Part shown: positions 1 to 9,284 of the stretch, piece by piece | Layout: each line of letters starts with the position of its first letter | How positions within the stretch are numbered: position 1 is the first letter of the stretch | Source: Mycolicibacterium hippocampi | Lineage (GTDB): Bacteria > Actinomycetota > Actinomycetes > Mycobacteriales > Mycobacteriaceae | Assembly (NCBI RefSeq): GCF_010723735.1 | Contig: NZ_BLLB01000002.1 | Coordinates: forward strand, 4,340,001-4,404,000 | Length of the DNA: 64,000 nucleotides | Direction: 5' to 3' | Translations under genes and position numbers: made by a program | The notes under the pieces: generated by a model | The model's input: the letters and a program-made list of their open reading frames with translations, nothing else | Database searches by the model: none | What the model was told of the DNA's origin: nothing

Positions 1-438
1 CCGCTGCTGTCGGCGATGGTGGACGGACTCGACGAACTCGCCGCCGGCGGACTGATCACCGGCGACGAGGTGTCCCGGATGTGTGTGCCGACGGTGTCGC
101 GGCGTGCGGCGGACTTCGCGGCGCCGTTTGCGCCGTCCGGACGCTTCGAACGACTCGAGATCGAACGCATCGAGATGTTCGACGCAGAAGACCGGTTCTT
201 CAATCGCTACCGGGTAGACGGCGAAGCAACCGCTTTCGGCGCCCGATGGGCGGGCTTCGCTCGCACGTCGGTGTTCCCGCAGTTGACGACGGCGTTGACC
301 GACGGTGCCGCGGATCCGCGCGTACCGGAGTTGTTCGACCGGCTCGAAGCCGGTGTGGCCGAGCGGTTGGCGGCCGCACCGGAACAGATGCGAATCCCGC
401 AGGCCCACGTCGTGCTGGTCAAACGCCACAGCACCTGA
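1..438 (+). CDS. SAM-dependent carboxyl methyltransferase, C-terminal part (5' end outside window)
   Basis: The reading frame is open from base 1, so only the last 145 residues are present. The segment resembles the C-terminal half of SAM-dependent carboxyl methyltransferases (the plant salicylate/jasmonate methyltransferase superfamily), which methylate small carboxylic acids in the cytoplasm. Visible family-like features are a DELAAGGLITGDE segment followed by a helical cap region with AFGARWAGFARTSVFP and a basic last strand (HVVLVKR). The SAM-binding motif would lie upstream, outside the window. A 105-base gap separates it from the next gene. The family call rests on resemblance of the C-terminal region only. 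Confidence 0.55.
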   Translation, partial: PLLSAMVDGLDELAAGGLITGDEVSRMCVPTVSRRAADFAAPFAPSGRFERLEIERIEMFDAEDRFFNRYRVDGEATAFGARWAGFARTSVFPQLTTALTDGAADPRVPELFDRLEAGVAERLAAAPEQMRIPQAHVVLVKRHST

Positions 439-543
439 TCGAGCGAGAAGACACCGGCAGCAGGTGTAGAGATCGGTTCGGCTTCTTCGTCGTATTCGGT
501 AGAGGGGTGACAAGCCACTCACGACCGGAGAGGATCTGCTGAT

Positions 544-1263
544 ATGCACTATCTCGCGCTGCTGTACTGGCACGAAGACCCCAGGACGGCCGACCCCGAC
601 ACGCCCGAGTTCGCCGAGGACGTCGCGCGGTATGCGGAGTTCGACAAGGCGGCGGGTGCGGCGGTCGTCGGTGGTGGCGCCCTGTACCCGGCGAGCGAGG
701 CGCTGTCGCTGCGCCACGACGGGGACAAGGTGATCGTGACGGACGGTCCGTTCGTCGAACAGGCCGAGGTGATCGGCGGAGTCATGGTGCTCGATCGCGA
801 CAACCTCGACGACGCGCTCGAGGTCGCGGCGCAGATCCCGGCGGCCGCCGATGCCGGCGGCGCGGTCGAACTGTGGCCGATGGCGGAGTTCCGCCAGGAC
901 GACGGCCCACAGCCGGACTGGTGGCTGGCGCTGCTGTTCGAACCGCGCGACACCGCCCCCGGCCCGGGATCGGCGGCATGGGAGGAGGGTGTGCGGGAGC
1001 ACTCCCGGTTCGGCGAGGTGTTCAGCAGCGTGCTCCGCGGGGGCGGTGCGCTGTACCCGGCGGTCGCCGCGACGACGGTTCGGGTCCGCGACGGCCAGAT
1101 GCTGGTCACCGACGGCCCTTTCGTGGAGTCGACCGAAGTCGCCAGTGGCCTCTACTTCCTCGCCGCCGCCGACCGGGACAGTGCCGCCGCGGTCGCCGCG
1201 CAGATTCCTGTCGCCGGGAAAGGTGGCATCGAACTACGCCGGATCGTCGACATGGGCGAGTGA
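544..1263 (+). CDS. Tandem YCII-related (DGPF) domain protein
   Basis: The protein has 239 residues and two copies of the YCII/DGPF fold. Each copy carries the signature DGPFVE (near residues 67 and 190) and a preceding GGGALYP segment (near 43 and 167), so the gene looks like an internal duplication. GGAGAGGA upstream of the ATG supports the start. The stop codon overlaps the GTG of the next gene (GTGA), so the two are probably translationally coupled. DGPF proteins are regular partners of ECF42-type sigma factors, and that is the arrangement here. Their biochemical role is unknown; a catalytic or ligand-binding role is inference. Confidence 0.85.
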   Translation: MHYLALLYWHEDPRTADPDTPEFAEDVARYAEFDKAAGAAVVGGGALYPASEALSLRHDGDKVIVTDGPFVEQAEVIGGVMVLDRDNLDDALEVAAQIPAAADAGGAVELWPMAEFRQDDGPQPDWWLALLFEPRDTAPGPGSAAWEEGVREHSRFGEVFSSVLRGGGALYPAVAATTVRVRDGQMLVTDGPFVESTEVASGLYFLAAADRDSAAAVAAQIPVAGKGGIELRRIVDMGE

Positions 1264-2522
1264 ACCTCGACCACATCTACCGTGAGCAGTTCGGCCGGGC
1301 GGTCGCGACGACCGCCCGGCTCATCGGCGACATCGGCCTCGCCGAGGACGCAGTACATGACGCGTTCGCCGACGCGCTGCGGACCTGGCACGACCGCGGG
1401 CTGCCCGACAACCCGGGTGCGTGGATCACCACCGCCGCCCGAAACCGTGCTCTGGACCGGCTGCGCCGGGAATCCCTGCGCGGCAGGAAGGAGAGCGACG
1501 CGGCAATGGTCGCGCCACGGCCGGTGGACGACGAGACACCGCCGGTGGCCGATGACCGGCTGCGGCTGATCTTCACCTGCTGTCACCCGGCTCTCACACC
1601 CCAAGCGCGGGTCACGCTGACGTTGCGTCTGGTCTGCGGGCTGCGCACCACGGAGATCGCGCGGGCGTTCATGCAGCCGGAAGGCACTGTGGCCCAACGT
1701 CTTACGCGGGCCAAGGCGAAGATCCGGATCGCCGGGATCCCGCTGCGGGTGCCGCCGCCGCACCTGCTGCCCGAACGCCTGACCGACGTGCTGGCCTGCA
1801 TCTATCTCGTGTTCGCCGAGGGCTATTCGGCGACGGCGGGCGATCAGATGGTGCGTCCCGAGTTGTGCGCGGAGGCGGTACGACTGGGCAGGCTGCTGTG
1901 TGAGTTGATGCCCGACGAAGGCGAGGCACACGCGCTGCTGGCGTTGATGCTGCTCAACGACAGCCGCCGTGGTGAGCGTTCCGGACCGACCGGTGAGCTG
2001 CTCACCCTCGAGGAGCAGGATCGCAGCAGGTGGGACCCCGCCTCGATCGACGAGGGAATGTCCCGGCTGCGGAGCGCGGCGGCGCTCGGCCGGGGACCGT
2101 ACCTGGCACAGGCCGCGATCGCCGCAGCGCATGCCAGGGCGCCGAGTTTCCAGCGGACCGATTGGCGGGTGATCGTGGGTGCCTACGACGACCTGATGAC
2201 GTGGTCGGCCTCGCCCGCGGTACGGCTGAATCGTGCTGTCGCGGTGGGGTTTCTGCGCGGTTTCGAGGTCGGGCTCGCCGAACTCGACGAGGTCGCCGCC
2301 GATCACCGGGTGGCCGAGGGCCACACACTGGCCGCGGCGCGCGCGGACCTGCTGCGGCGGCTGGGGCGAACATCGGACGCAGCCGTGCAGTACCGGCTGG
2401 CAATCAGCCGGGTCCGCAACGATCAGACGCGGCGGTACCTGCAGCGTCGGCTCGACGAGCTACCGGATGGTGCCGACCCCCGGGATCAACGGCAGATCCA
2501 AAGCCGTGACCCAGCCCGGTGA
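1260..2522 (+). CDS. ECF RNA polymerase sigma factor, ECF42-like with long C-terminal extension
   Basis: The chosen GTG at 1260 overlaps the stop of the DGPF gene by 4 bases and gives 420 residues beginning VNLDHIYREQFG. Region sigma-2 lies near residues 8-75 (AEDAVHDAFADALRTW) and sigma-4 near 110-175 (TTEIARAFMQPEGTVAQRLTRAK). The remaining ~240 residues form a helical, TPR-like C-terminal extension. This extension, with an adjacent DGPF gene and no recognisable anti-sigma factor, is typical of ECF42. It should direct RNA polymerase to a small regulon that often includes the DGPF gene. The 3' end overlaps the convergent gene on the other strand by 63 bases. Confidence 0.9.
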   Translation: MNLDHIYREQFGRAVATTARLIGDIGLAEDAVHDAFADALRTWHDRGLPDNPGAWITTAARNRALDRLRRESLRGRKESDAAMVAPRPVDDETPPVADDRLRLIFTCCHPALTPQARVTLTLRLVCGLRTTEIARAFMQPEGTVAQRLTRAKAKIRIAGIPLRVPPPHLLPERLTDVLACIYLVFAEGYSATAGDQMVRPELCAEAVRLGRLLCELMPDEGEAHALLALMLLNDSRRGERSGPTGELLTLEEQDRSRWDPASIDEGMSRLRSAAALGRGPYLAQAAIAAAHARAPSFQRTDWRVIVGAYDDLMTWSASPAVRLNRAVAVGFLRGFEVGLAELDEVAADHRVAEGHTLAAARADLLRRLGRTSDAAVQYRLAISRVRNDQTRRYLQRRLDELPDGADPRDQRQIQSRDPAR

Positions 2523-3545
2523 GAGGTCGTTGACCGCGGGTACGGCGTTGAGCGCCCGCAGACCGGTGGCCAGACAGCCGGCCGCGGCCGCGTCGCGACC
2601 GGACCCGTCGGTGAACCGGAACGCGGTCTCCTGGAAGATGCTCGGCGTCCCTTCGATGTCGACGCGATAGACGTCGTTCTGATCACCCGACGGCCAGTCG
2701 GGTGCCGCGTCGTTGCCGATCCGGTTGACGTGCTCGAGCTGGATGCGGGTCTCGCCGCGGTACACCCCGTTGATGGTGAACCGGACCGCGGCGACGTTGC
2801 CCGGTTCGATCACCCCTTTGGCGGTCTGACGCGGTTCGGGGGTGACCCACTTGTCCCAGGTGGTGGTGATCTCGTCGAGCATGATCCCCGCGGCGTGGGC
2901 GATCATCGGAACTGTTGCGCCCCAGGCGAACACCAGGATTTCAGGGTTCTCCAACATCGGCCGGTACTCGGGTGGTTTGCCGATACCCATCTCGCGGTCG
3001 TAGTCGCCCTCGTAATTGGTGTAATCCAGCAGCTCCGAGGCGCGGACCCGGCGTACCTCGGAACACAGGCCCATCAGCGTCATCGGGAACAGGTCGTTGG
3101 CGAAGCCCGGGTCGATACCGGTGGTGAAGCACGACGACTCCCCCAGTTCACACGCCACGGTGATCGGCTGGATCCAGTTCGGCGGGTTGAGGTGCATGGT
3201 CGGCCAGATCCACGGTGTCATCGCGGTGGAGCAGACGTCGATACCCGCGCGCAGGAACCGGGTGATCAGCTCGATGTTGGCGTCCGCGTGCGCGGCCGTG
3301 GGGCCGTAGTGCACCAGCGCGTCGGGCCGCAGATCGATCAGCGCGTCGACGTCGTCGGTGGCGGTCACGCCGAGGTCGGCACCGAGGCCGCAGATCTCCC
3401 CCACGTCTCGCCCGACCTTGTCCGGGTTGCTGACCCCGACCCCCACCAACTCGAAGCACGGGTGTCTGGCGATCTCGGCGATCACCATCCTGCCGACGAA
3501 CCCGGTTCCCCAGATCACCACCCGCTTCACGTCGGATCCATTCAC
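2460..3545 (-). CDS. NAD(P)-dependent oxidoreductase of the native amine dehydrogenase / DapB-N-like family (paralog A)
   Basis: The protein has 361 residues. A Rossmann N-terminus (VVIWGTGFVGRMV) is followed by the NPDKVGRDVGE segment shared with a second copy at 16467-17543. The superfamily holds dihydrodipicolinate-reductase-like enzymes, 2,4-diaminopentanoate dehydrogenase and the native amine dehydrogenases that reductively aminate ketones. Substrate cannot be read from sequence. The GTG at 3545 is preferred because GAGAGG lies 8 bases upstream; longer starts lack a site. It follows the secreted-protein gene at 3589-4110 by 43 bases on the same strand. Its 3' end overlaps the sigma factor gene convergently. 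The reaction on amines is inference from family membership. Confidence 0.75.
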   Translation of the reverse strand: MNGSDVKRVVIWGTGFVGRMVIAEIARHPCFELVGVGVSNPDKVGRDVGEICGLGADLGVTATDDVDALIDLRPDALVHYGPTAAHADANIELITRFLRAGIDVCSTAMTPWIWPTMHLNPPNWIQPITVACELGESSCFTTGIDPGFANDLFPMTLMGLCSEVRRVRASELLDYTNYEGDYDREMGIGKPPEYRPMLENPEILVFAWGATVPMIAHAAGIMLDEITTTWDKWVTPEPRQTAKGVIEPGNVAAVRFTINGVYRGETRIQLEHVNRIGNDAAPDWPSGDQNDVYRVDIEGTPSIFQETAFRFTDGSGRDAAAAGCLATGLRALNAVPAVNDLSPGWVTALDLPLIPGVGTIR

Positions 3546-3588
3546 CAGCGCCGCCTCTCGTGGTCTCGACCGTCCGCCGGTTTCGGCG

Positions 3589-4110
3589 TCAGAAGCAGCG
3601 TCGCAGACCACCCGGTTCGCAGATCAGCGGGTACTGGTCGACCGGGATCGGCAGCGGTTCCTTGTACGACAACGTGAACGGCGTGTTGATGATCGCCGGT
3701 GCCAGGCCGCAGTTCCCGCTGTGCGAGACGCTGCGTGTCCCGGACATCGTGGCGTCGTCGAACTTGTACGTCTCGACCGTGGGGCCCCAGGTGCCGTCGG
3801 GGCACTGCATGCCGTCCTTCTGCGGCACGCTGAAACTCCATATCCCGCCGACCAGCCTGGCGTCACCGCTGAGCAGGCCCGTCGAGGCCGAGACCTTCAG
3901 CCGGCAACCGACCGGCAGGTACAGCGGCTCACGCAGATCCCCAACCACCGGCACGCACGACGGGTAGATGCTCCACGTCCCGGCCAGCCCCTCGGCCGGG
4001 GTGTAGTCGAAGACCCCCTCCATGACCTGCGCCGCCTGGGCGGGAGCAGGCAGTCCCAGAGCAACACCGAGGGCGACGACGGTGGCAGCGATGCCGCGCA
4101 GGATCTTCAC
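3589..4110 (-). CDS. Secreted mycobacterial protein of unknown function
   Basis: The 173-residue product starts at GTG (VKILRG) and has a clear Sec signal peptide: basic start, hydrophobic core of alanine, valine and leucine, and a predicted cut after PAQA near residue 26. The mature part has about six cysteines (for example YPSCVPV, VGCRLKV, GNCGLAP, ICEPG), suggesting disulfides outside the membrane, and beta-rich segments. I do not recognise a functional family; small exported proteins like this are common in mycobacteria. It lies upstream of the amine-dehydrogenase-like gene on the same strand and is divergent from the ABC transporter operon. Confidence 0.7.
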   Translation of the reverse strand: MKILRGIAATVVALGVALGLPAPAQAAQVMEGVFDYTPAEGLAGTWSIYPSCVPVVGDLREPLYLPVGCRLKVSASTGLLSGDARLVGGIWSFSVPQKDGMQCPDGTWGPTVETYKFDDATMSGTRSVSHSGNCGLAPAIINTPFTLSYKEPLPIPVDQYPLICEPGGLRRCF

Positions 4111-4210
4111 GGAGTCGAGTATTTCAGTCGAGGACGGACAAAGTCACGGATTTGTCGCCCCGGCCAATGGGTAGTAAAACCGAGGCAGGCTCGAATCCGG
4201 GGTGGTGCAG

Positions 4211-5770
4211 ATGACGAGAACAGCGGTCTCGACCGCTGTCCTCCGCATTTTCACAGCAGCGGTGGCCCTGGCCCTCGCGTTGACCGGCTGCTCCACCGGA
4301 CAGCGGGTCGACCTGGGCGCCGGGGCCGACGGTGTGGTGGCGGCCATCGGCGGAGAGCCTGATCAACTGGACCCGCACAAGACCACCGCGTACTTCTCCT
4401 TCGAGGTCCTCGAGAACGTCTTCGACACGCTCGTCGAACCCGACGAGAACCTGCAGATGCAGCCCGCCCTGGCCGAGTCGTGGGAGGTCAGCCCCGACGA
4501 GCGCACCTGGACGTTCCGGCTGCGCGACGGCGTGGTGTTCCACGACGGCACCCCGCTGACCGCCGACGACGTGGTGTTCTCCTACCGCCGCATCATCGAC
4601 GAAGAGCTCCCCAACTCCGACAAGTTCAGCGCGGTGACCGCCGTCGAGGCGCCGGACCCGTCGACCGTGGTGATCCGCACCGACCGCCCGGTACCGAACA
4701 TGCTCACCAACCTCGGTGGGTTCAAGGGCATGGCGATCGTGTCGCGCGGCAACGTCGAGAGCGGAGAGATCGCCACCCGCCCGATCGGCACCGGGCCGTT
4801 CAGCTTCCGTGATCAGCGCAGCGGCGACTCCATCATGCTGGCGGCCAATCCGGACTACTGGGGCGGTGCTCCCGACATCACGGGGGTGACGTTCCGGTTC
4901 ATCTCCGAACCGTCGACGGCCCTGTCGGCGCTGCAGGCCGGCGAGGTCGACTGGACGGATTCGATTCCGCCGCAGCGGGTGGCGCAACTCGGTGACGACG
5001 ACTCGGTGACGCTGGCGGTGACCCCCAGCAACGATTACTGGTACCTGGCGCTCAACGAGGCCCGCGCCCCGTGGGACGACGTGCGGGTGCGTCAGGCGAT
5101 CGCGTACGCCATCGACCGCGAGTCGATCGTGCAGGCCACCAGCTACGGCACCGCGGAGATCAATCAGCTGGCGATACCGCAGGGCAATCCCTGGTACACG
5201 CCGTACGACAGGTACCGCGAAGGCGGCAGCGAGGAAGGGCTCGACCGGGCCCGGGAGCTGTTGCAGGAAGCGGGCGCAGCGCCGTCACGGCTCGACATGC
5301 TGGTCACCACCGACTACCCGGAGACGGTGACGGCCGCCCAGATCATCGCCGACAACCTGTCCACTCTCGGCATCACCGTGGACATTCGCACCGTCGACTT
5401 CGCCACCTGGCTCGACGAGCAGAACTCCGGCAACTTCGACATGCTGATGATGGGCTGGCTGGGCAACATCGATCCGGACGACTTCTACTACGCCCAGCAC
5501 CACACCGACGGGACGAGCAACGCGCAGAAGTTCTCCGACCCGGAAGTGGACCGGCTGTTGGACGCGGGCCGGGTGGAAACCGACAGAGACGCCCGCGCCG
5601 ACGACTACGCCGAGGCGGCAACGCTGATCGCCGACAAGGTCAGCTACATCTTCTTGTACAACCCGTCGGTGATCCAGGCGTGGAATCCGGCCTTGTCCGG
5701 ATATCAGGCGCGCCGCGACGGAGCCGTCCGGTTCCGCGACGCGACGATGAACCCGGACGGTGGTGTCTAG
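4211..5770 (+). CDS. ABC transporter substrate-binding lipoprotein, family 5 (Dpp/Opp type)
   Basis: The protein has 519 residues from the ATG at 4211; a GTG at 4202 is an alternative. A lipoprotein signal ends in the lipobox LTGC, so the mature protein should be acylated at Cys27 and anchored on the outer face of the membrane. Family 5 hallmarks are EPDQLDPHKTTAYFSFEVLENVF early on, then LAESWEVSPDERTWTFRLRD split by natural spacing, and DVRVRQAIAYAIDRESIV. Such proteins bind peptides, nickel or other small solutes. It is the first gene of the operon with both permeases and the ATPase, and the next gene starts 2 bases after its stop. Confidence 0.93.
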   Translation: MTRTAVSTAVLRIFTAAVALALALTGCSTGQRVDLGAGADGVVAAIGGEPDQLDPHKTTAYFSFEVLENVFDTLVEPDENLQMQPALAESWEVSPDERTWTFRLRDGVVFHDGTPLTADDVVFSYRRIIDEELPNSDKFSAVTAVEAPDPSTVVIRTDRPVPNMLTNLGGFKGMAIVSRGNVESGEIATRPIGTGPFSFRDQRSGDSIMLAANPDYWGGAPDITGVTFRFISEPSTALSALQAGEVDWTDSIPPQRVAQLGDDDSVTLAVTPSNDYWYLALNEARAPWDDVRVRQAIAYAIDRESIVQATSYGTAEINQLAIPQGNPWYTPYDRYREGGSEEGLDRARELLQEAGAAPSRLDMLVTTDYPETVTAAQIIADNLSTLGITVDIRTVDFATWLDEQNSGNFDMLMMGWLGNIDPDDFYYAQHHTDGTSNAQKFSDPEVDRLLDAGRVETDRDARADDYAEAATLIADKVSYIFLYNPSVIQAWNPALSGYQARRDGAVRFRDATMNPDGGV

Positions 5771-5772
5771 CC

Positions 5773-6747
5773 GTGGCCGCAGTCTCCGCGCTGACCCATC
5801 CGATCACCCGGTTCGTCGCGCGCCGGCTGGTGTACTCGGCGGTGGTGCTGCTCGGGGTGCTCGTGGTGGTCTTCGCGCTGGTGCACCTGGTGCCGGGCGA
5901 TCCGGTCCGGATCGCGCTGGGAACCCGCTACACCCCGGAGGCCTACGACGCGCTGCGGGCGGCCAGCGGTCTGGATCAGCCGATCGTGTCGCAGTTCTTC
6001 GGCTACCTCGGCTCGGCGCTCACCGGTGATCTCGGGGTCAGCTTCCGCAACGGTGATCCGGTCACCGTCGCGTTGCTGGAACGGCTTCCCGCGACCCTGT
6101 CACTGGGCATCGCCGGCATGGCCATCGCGCTGGTGATCGCGTTGCCCGCCGGCATCTACGCGGCACTACGGGAAGGTCGGATCAGCGACGGAATAGTCCG
6201 CGTGACAAGCCAATTCGGCGTCTCGGTGCCTGACTTCTGGCTCGGCATCCTGTTGATCGCGCTGTTCTCGACGACTTTGGGCTGGCTGCCCACCTCGGGG
6301 TACCGGCCGCTGTTCGACGACCCGGCCGGCTGGCTGCGGCACATCGTGCTGCCGGCGTTGACCGTCGGCGTGGTGGCCGCGGCGATCATGACGCGTTATG
6401 TCCGCTCGGCGGTGCTCGAGGTGGCCGCGATGGGCTATGTACGCACCGCGCGGTCCAAGGGGCTCTCGCCACGGGTCGTCACGTTCCGCCACACCGTGCG
6501 CAACGCGCTGGTGCCGATCCTGACGATCACCGGCATCCAGCTGGCGACGATCCTCGGCGGGGTGATCGTCGTCGAGGTGGTGTTCGCCTGGCCGGGACTG
6601 GGCCGGCTGGTCTTCAACGCGGTGGCCGCCCGCGACTATCCCCTGATCCAGGGTGCGGTGCTGCTGATCGCCGCGCTGTTCCTGCTCATCAACCTGCTCG
6701 TGGATCTGCTCTACGCGGTGGTCGACCCGAGGATCCGGTTGGCATGA
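5773..6747 (+). CDS. ABC transporter permease, DppB type
   Basis: The GTG at 5773 gives 324 residues (VAAVSALTHPITRF). An N-terminal membrane helix is followed by the DppB/OppB landmark LVPGDPVRIALG, and the BPD_transp_1 domain with about five more helices follows. The EAA-like cytoplasmic loop appears as YVRTARSKGLSPRVVTFRHTV in two overlapping blocks, which docks to the ATPase. The gene sits 2 bases after the binding-protein gene and overlaps the second permease by 4 bases (ATGA). It should form the membrane channel as a heterodimer with the next gene product. Confidence 0.93.
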   Translation: MAAVSALTHPITRFVARRLVYSAVVLLGVLVVVFALVHLVPGDPVRIALGTRYTPEAYDALRAASGLDQPIVSQFFGYLGSALTGDLGVSFRNGDPVTVALLERLPATLSLGIAGMAIALVIALPAGIYAALREGRISDGIVRVTSQFGVSVPDFWLGILLIALFSTTLGWLPTSGYRPLFDDPAGWLRHIVLPALTVGVVAAAIMTRYVRSAVLEVAAMGYVRTARSKGLSPRVVTFRHTVRNALVPILTITGIQLATILGGVIVVEVVFAWPGLGRLVFNAVAARDYPLIQGAVLLIAALFLLINLLVDLLYAVVDPRIRLA

Positions 6748-7631
6748 CGACCTCCTCGAACTCCGTGGAAACCACCCGGGTCTCGTCCTGGCGGCTGCTG
6801 GCGGGCAACCCGATCACGCTGATCAGCGCGGTGACGTTGGTCCTGGTGGCAGTCGTCGCGGTGACCGCGAACTGGATCGCTCCGTACGGCGTGAACGACG
6901 TCGAAGTGCCCAACGCGCTGCAACCACCCAGCGGCTCACACTGGTTCGGCACCGACGAACTGGGCCGCGACGTGTTGTCCCGGGTGGTGGTCGCCATGCA
7001 GGCCTCGATGCGGATCGCCGTCGTCAGCGTCACGTTCGCCGTGGTGGTGGGGGTGGCCGTCGGGGTGGTGTCCGGGTATCGCGGCGGCTGGCTGGACGCG
7101 GTGCTGATGCGGGTCGTCGACGTGATGTTCGCGTTCCCGGTGCTGCTGCTGGCCCTGGCGATCGTCGCCATCCTGGGGCCGGGGGTGACCACCACGATGC
7201 TGGCGATCGGCATCGTGTTCACGCCGATCTTCGCGCGGGTGGCGCGCGCCAGCGCGCTGAGCGTCCGAAGCGAACCGTACGTCGCGGCCTCGCGCGCCAT
7301 GGGGACCGGCGACCTGTACATCCTGCGGCGGCACATCCTGCCCAACATCTCCGGCCCGCTGATCGTGCAGACCTCGCTGTCGCTGGCCTTCGCGATCCTT
7401 GCGGAGGCGGCGCTGTCGTTCCTGGGTCTGGGCATCCAGCCCCCGGAGCCGTCGCTGGGCCGGATGATCTTCGACTCCCAGGGTTTCGCGACGATGGCCT
7501 GGTGGATGGCGGTGTTCCCCGGGGCGGCGATCTTCCTCATCGTGCTCGCGTTCAACCTGTTCGGTGACGGGCTGCGCGATGTGCTCGACCCCAAGCAACG
7601 CACCACCATCGAGGCCCGGAGGCAGCAGTGA
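6744..7631 (+). CDS. ABC transporter permease, DppC type
   Basis: The protein has 295 residues. DppC features are the early membrane helix, the segment HWFGTDELGRDVLSRVV, and the coupling loop YVAASRAMGTGDLYILRRHI around residue 190, followed by ALSFLGLGIQPPEPSLGRMI. These mark the second permease of peptide/nickel type importers. The start ATG overlaps the dppB-like stop (ATGA) and its stop overlaps the ATPase start (GTGA), so the three genes are probably translationally coupled. It should pair with the preceding permease. Confidence 0.93.
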   Translation: MTTSSNSVETTRVSSWRLLAGNPITLISAVTLVLVAVVAVTANWIAPYGVNDVEVPNALQPPSGSHWFGTDELGRDVLSRVVVAMQASMRIAVVSVTFAVVVGVAVGVVSGYRGGWLDAVLMRVVDVMFAFPVLLLALAIVAILGPGVTTTMLAIGIVFTPIFARVARASALSVRSEPYVAASRAMGTGDLYILRRHILPNISGPLIVQTSLSLAFAILAEAALSFLGLGIQPPEPSLGRMIFDSQGFATMAWWMAVFPGAAIFLIVLAFNLFGDGLRDVLDPKQRTTIEARRQQ

Positions 7632-9253
7632 CGAGCCCGAAACCGGTGCTGAGTGTGCGCGACCTCGGAGTGCGCATCGGCTCGCGCACGCTTGTCGACG
7701 GGGTGTCGTTCGACGTCCACCGGGAGCAGACCGTCGGCATCGTGGGCGAATCGGGGTCCGGCAAGTCGATGACGGTTCTCGCGGCAACCGGACTGCTGGA
7801 CGCGCCCGGGGCACGGGTGTCGGGCAGCAGCACGCTCACCGGTGAGGCGGGCGAACCGGTGCAGCTGGTGGGTGCGTCACCGCGGGTGCTGCGCCGGGTG
7901 CACGGCGCCCGGATCGGCTTCGTATTCCAGGATCCGGGCACCTCGCTGAACCCGCTGCTGACCCTGGAGCGCCAGATCACCGAGTCGCTGGAGACGCACC
8001 GCCGGATGACCCGGCGGGAGGCCGGAACCCGGGCACTGGAGTTGCTCGAGGCGGTCGGCCTGCCCGACCCCGAGATGCGTCTGCACGCCTACCCGCACCA
8101 GCTGTCGGGGGGCCAGCGCCAGCGGGTGATGATCGCGATCGCGTTGGCGTGTGACCCGGAGGTGCTGATCGCCGACGAACCCACCACGGCACTGGATGTC
8201 ACGACGCAGGCGCAGATCGTCGAGCTGGTGCGGACGCTGCAGCGCGACTTCGGTACCGCGGTGGTGTGGATCAGCCACGACCTGGGCGTGATCGGGCAGG
8301 TCGCCCGCGAGGTGACCGTGTTGCGCGACGGCGTGGCCGTCGAGCAGGCACCGATCATGGATGTGTTCGACCGGCCGCGCGAGGAGTACACCCGTGACCT
8401 GTTGGCCGCCCGCCCGGTACTCGACGGTGCCGGCCCTGGCGCGGCCCCGGCCGACGCCAAGACTCTGCTGGAGGTCGACGGGCTCGATGTCCGGTTCGCG
8501 GTGTCCACCCCGGTGGGCCGGTCCACGGTGCACGCGGTCAAGGACGTGTCGTTTCGGATCCGCCGCGCGACGACGCTGGGCCTGGTGGGCGAATCCGGGT
8601 CAGGGAAGTCGACGGTCGCGGCAGTGCTGACCGGGCTGGTGAAGCCGGACGGCGGCAGCGCCACGCTGGACGGCACAGACATCCTGAGCGCAAAGGGATC
8701 CGGGGCCAAGGCGTTGCGCCGCCGCATCGGGCTGGTGCTCCAGGATCCGTTCTCCTCGCTGAATCCCCGTGCCCGTGTCGATGTCTCGATCTCCGAACCC
8801 CTGAAGGTGCACGGACTGGCGGAGGGCGCTCAGGCGCGCCGGGAGCGGGTCGCCGAACTTCTCGAGCTGGTGGGGCTGCCCACCTCGTTCGCGCAGCGCT
8901 ATCCGCATGAGCTCTCGGGCGGGCAACGGCAGCGGGTGAGCATCGCGCGCGCCCTGGCCGCCGAGCCGGACCTGCTCATCCTCGACGAGGCGACCGCGTC
9001 GCTGGACGTGTCGGTGCAGGCCCGGGTGCTCGAGTTGTTGTCGCGGCTGCAACACGAACTCGGGCTGACCTACCTGCTCATCGGACACGACCTGGCGGTG
9101 ATCCGGCAGCTGAGCCACGACGTGCTGGTGATGCGCGACGGCGCCGTCGTCGAGAGCCGGCCCGCCGACCAGTTGTTCGCCGCCCCCGAGCAGCCGTACA
9201 CCCGGGATCTACTGGCGGCGGTTCCCCCGGTGACACCGCGCGCCGCCGTCTGA
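7628..9253 (+). CDS. Fused double ABC ATPase (DppD-DppF type)
   Basis: The 541-residue protein has two complete nucleotide-binding domains in one chain. Both have Walker A GESGSGKS, signature LSGGQRQR and a Walker B (VLIADEPT in the first half, LLILDEAT in the second). Separate DppD and DppF subunits are fused here, a common actinobacterial arrangement. It powers the importer formed by the two preceding permeases and the lipoprotein. The GTG start overlaps the permease stop by 4 bases. The SDR gene follows after 31 bases, so it may share the transcript. Confidence 0.93.
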   Translation: MTSPKPVLSVRDLGVRIGSRTLVDGVSFDVHREQTVGIVGESGSGKSMTVLAATGLLDAPGARVSGSSTLTGEAGEPVQLVGASPRVLRRVHGARIGFVFQDPGTSLNPLLTLERQITESLETHRRMTRREAGTRALELLEAVGLPDPEMRLHAYPHQLSGGQRQRVMIAIALACDPEVLIADEPTTALDVTTQAQIVELVRTLQRDFGTAVVWISHDLGVIGQVAREVTVLRDGVAVEQAPIMDVFDRPREEYTRDLLAARPVLDGAGPGAAPADAKTLLEVDGLDVRFAVSTPVGRSTVHAVKDVSFRIRRATTLGLVGESGSGKSTVAAVLTGLVKPDGGSATLDGTDILSAKGSGAKALRRRIGLVLQDPFSSLNPRARVDVSISEPLKVHGLAEGAQARRERVAELLELVGLPTSFAQRYPHELSGGQRQRVSIARALAAEPDLLILDEATASLDVSVQARVLELLSRLQHELGLTYLLIGHDLAVIRQLSHDVLVMRDGAVVESRPADQLFAAPEQPYTRDLLAAVPPVTPRAAV

Positions 9254-9284
9254 CCTCTACTGCGGCCGTGAGAAGGTCGTGGGC

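Noticed and set aside
2730..3677. Long open frame on the plus strand opposite the amine-dehydrogenase-like gene
   Set aside because: It is rich in Arg, Gly, His and Pro without domain pattern and mirrors the GC-rich third positions of the real minus-strand gene.
5071..5772. Extending the first permease upstream to 5071
   Set aside because: The extra 234 codons are an out-of-frame shadow of the binding-protein gene; the permease homology begins at GTG 5773.
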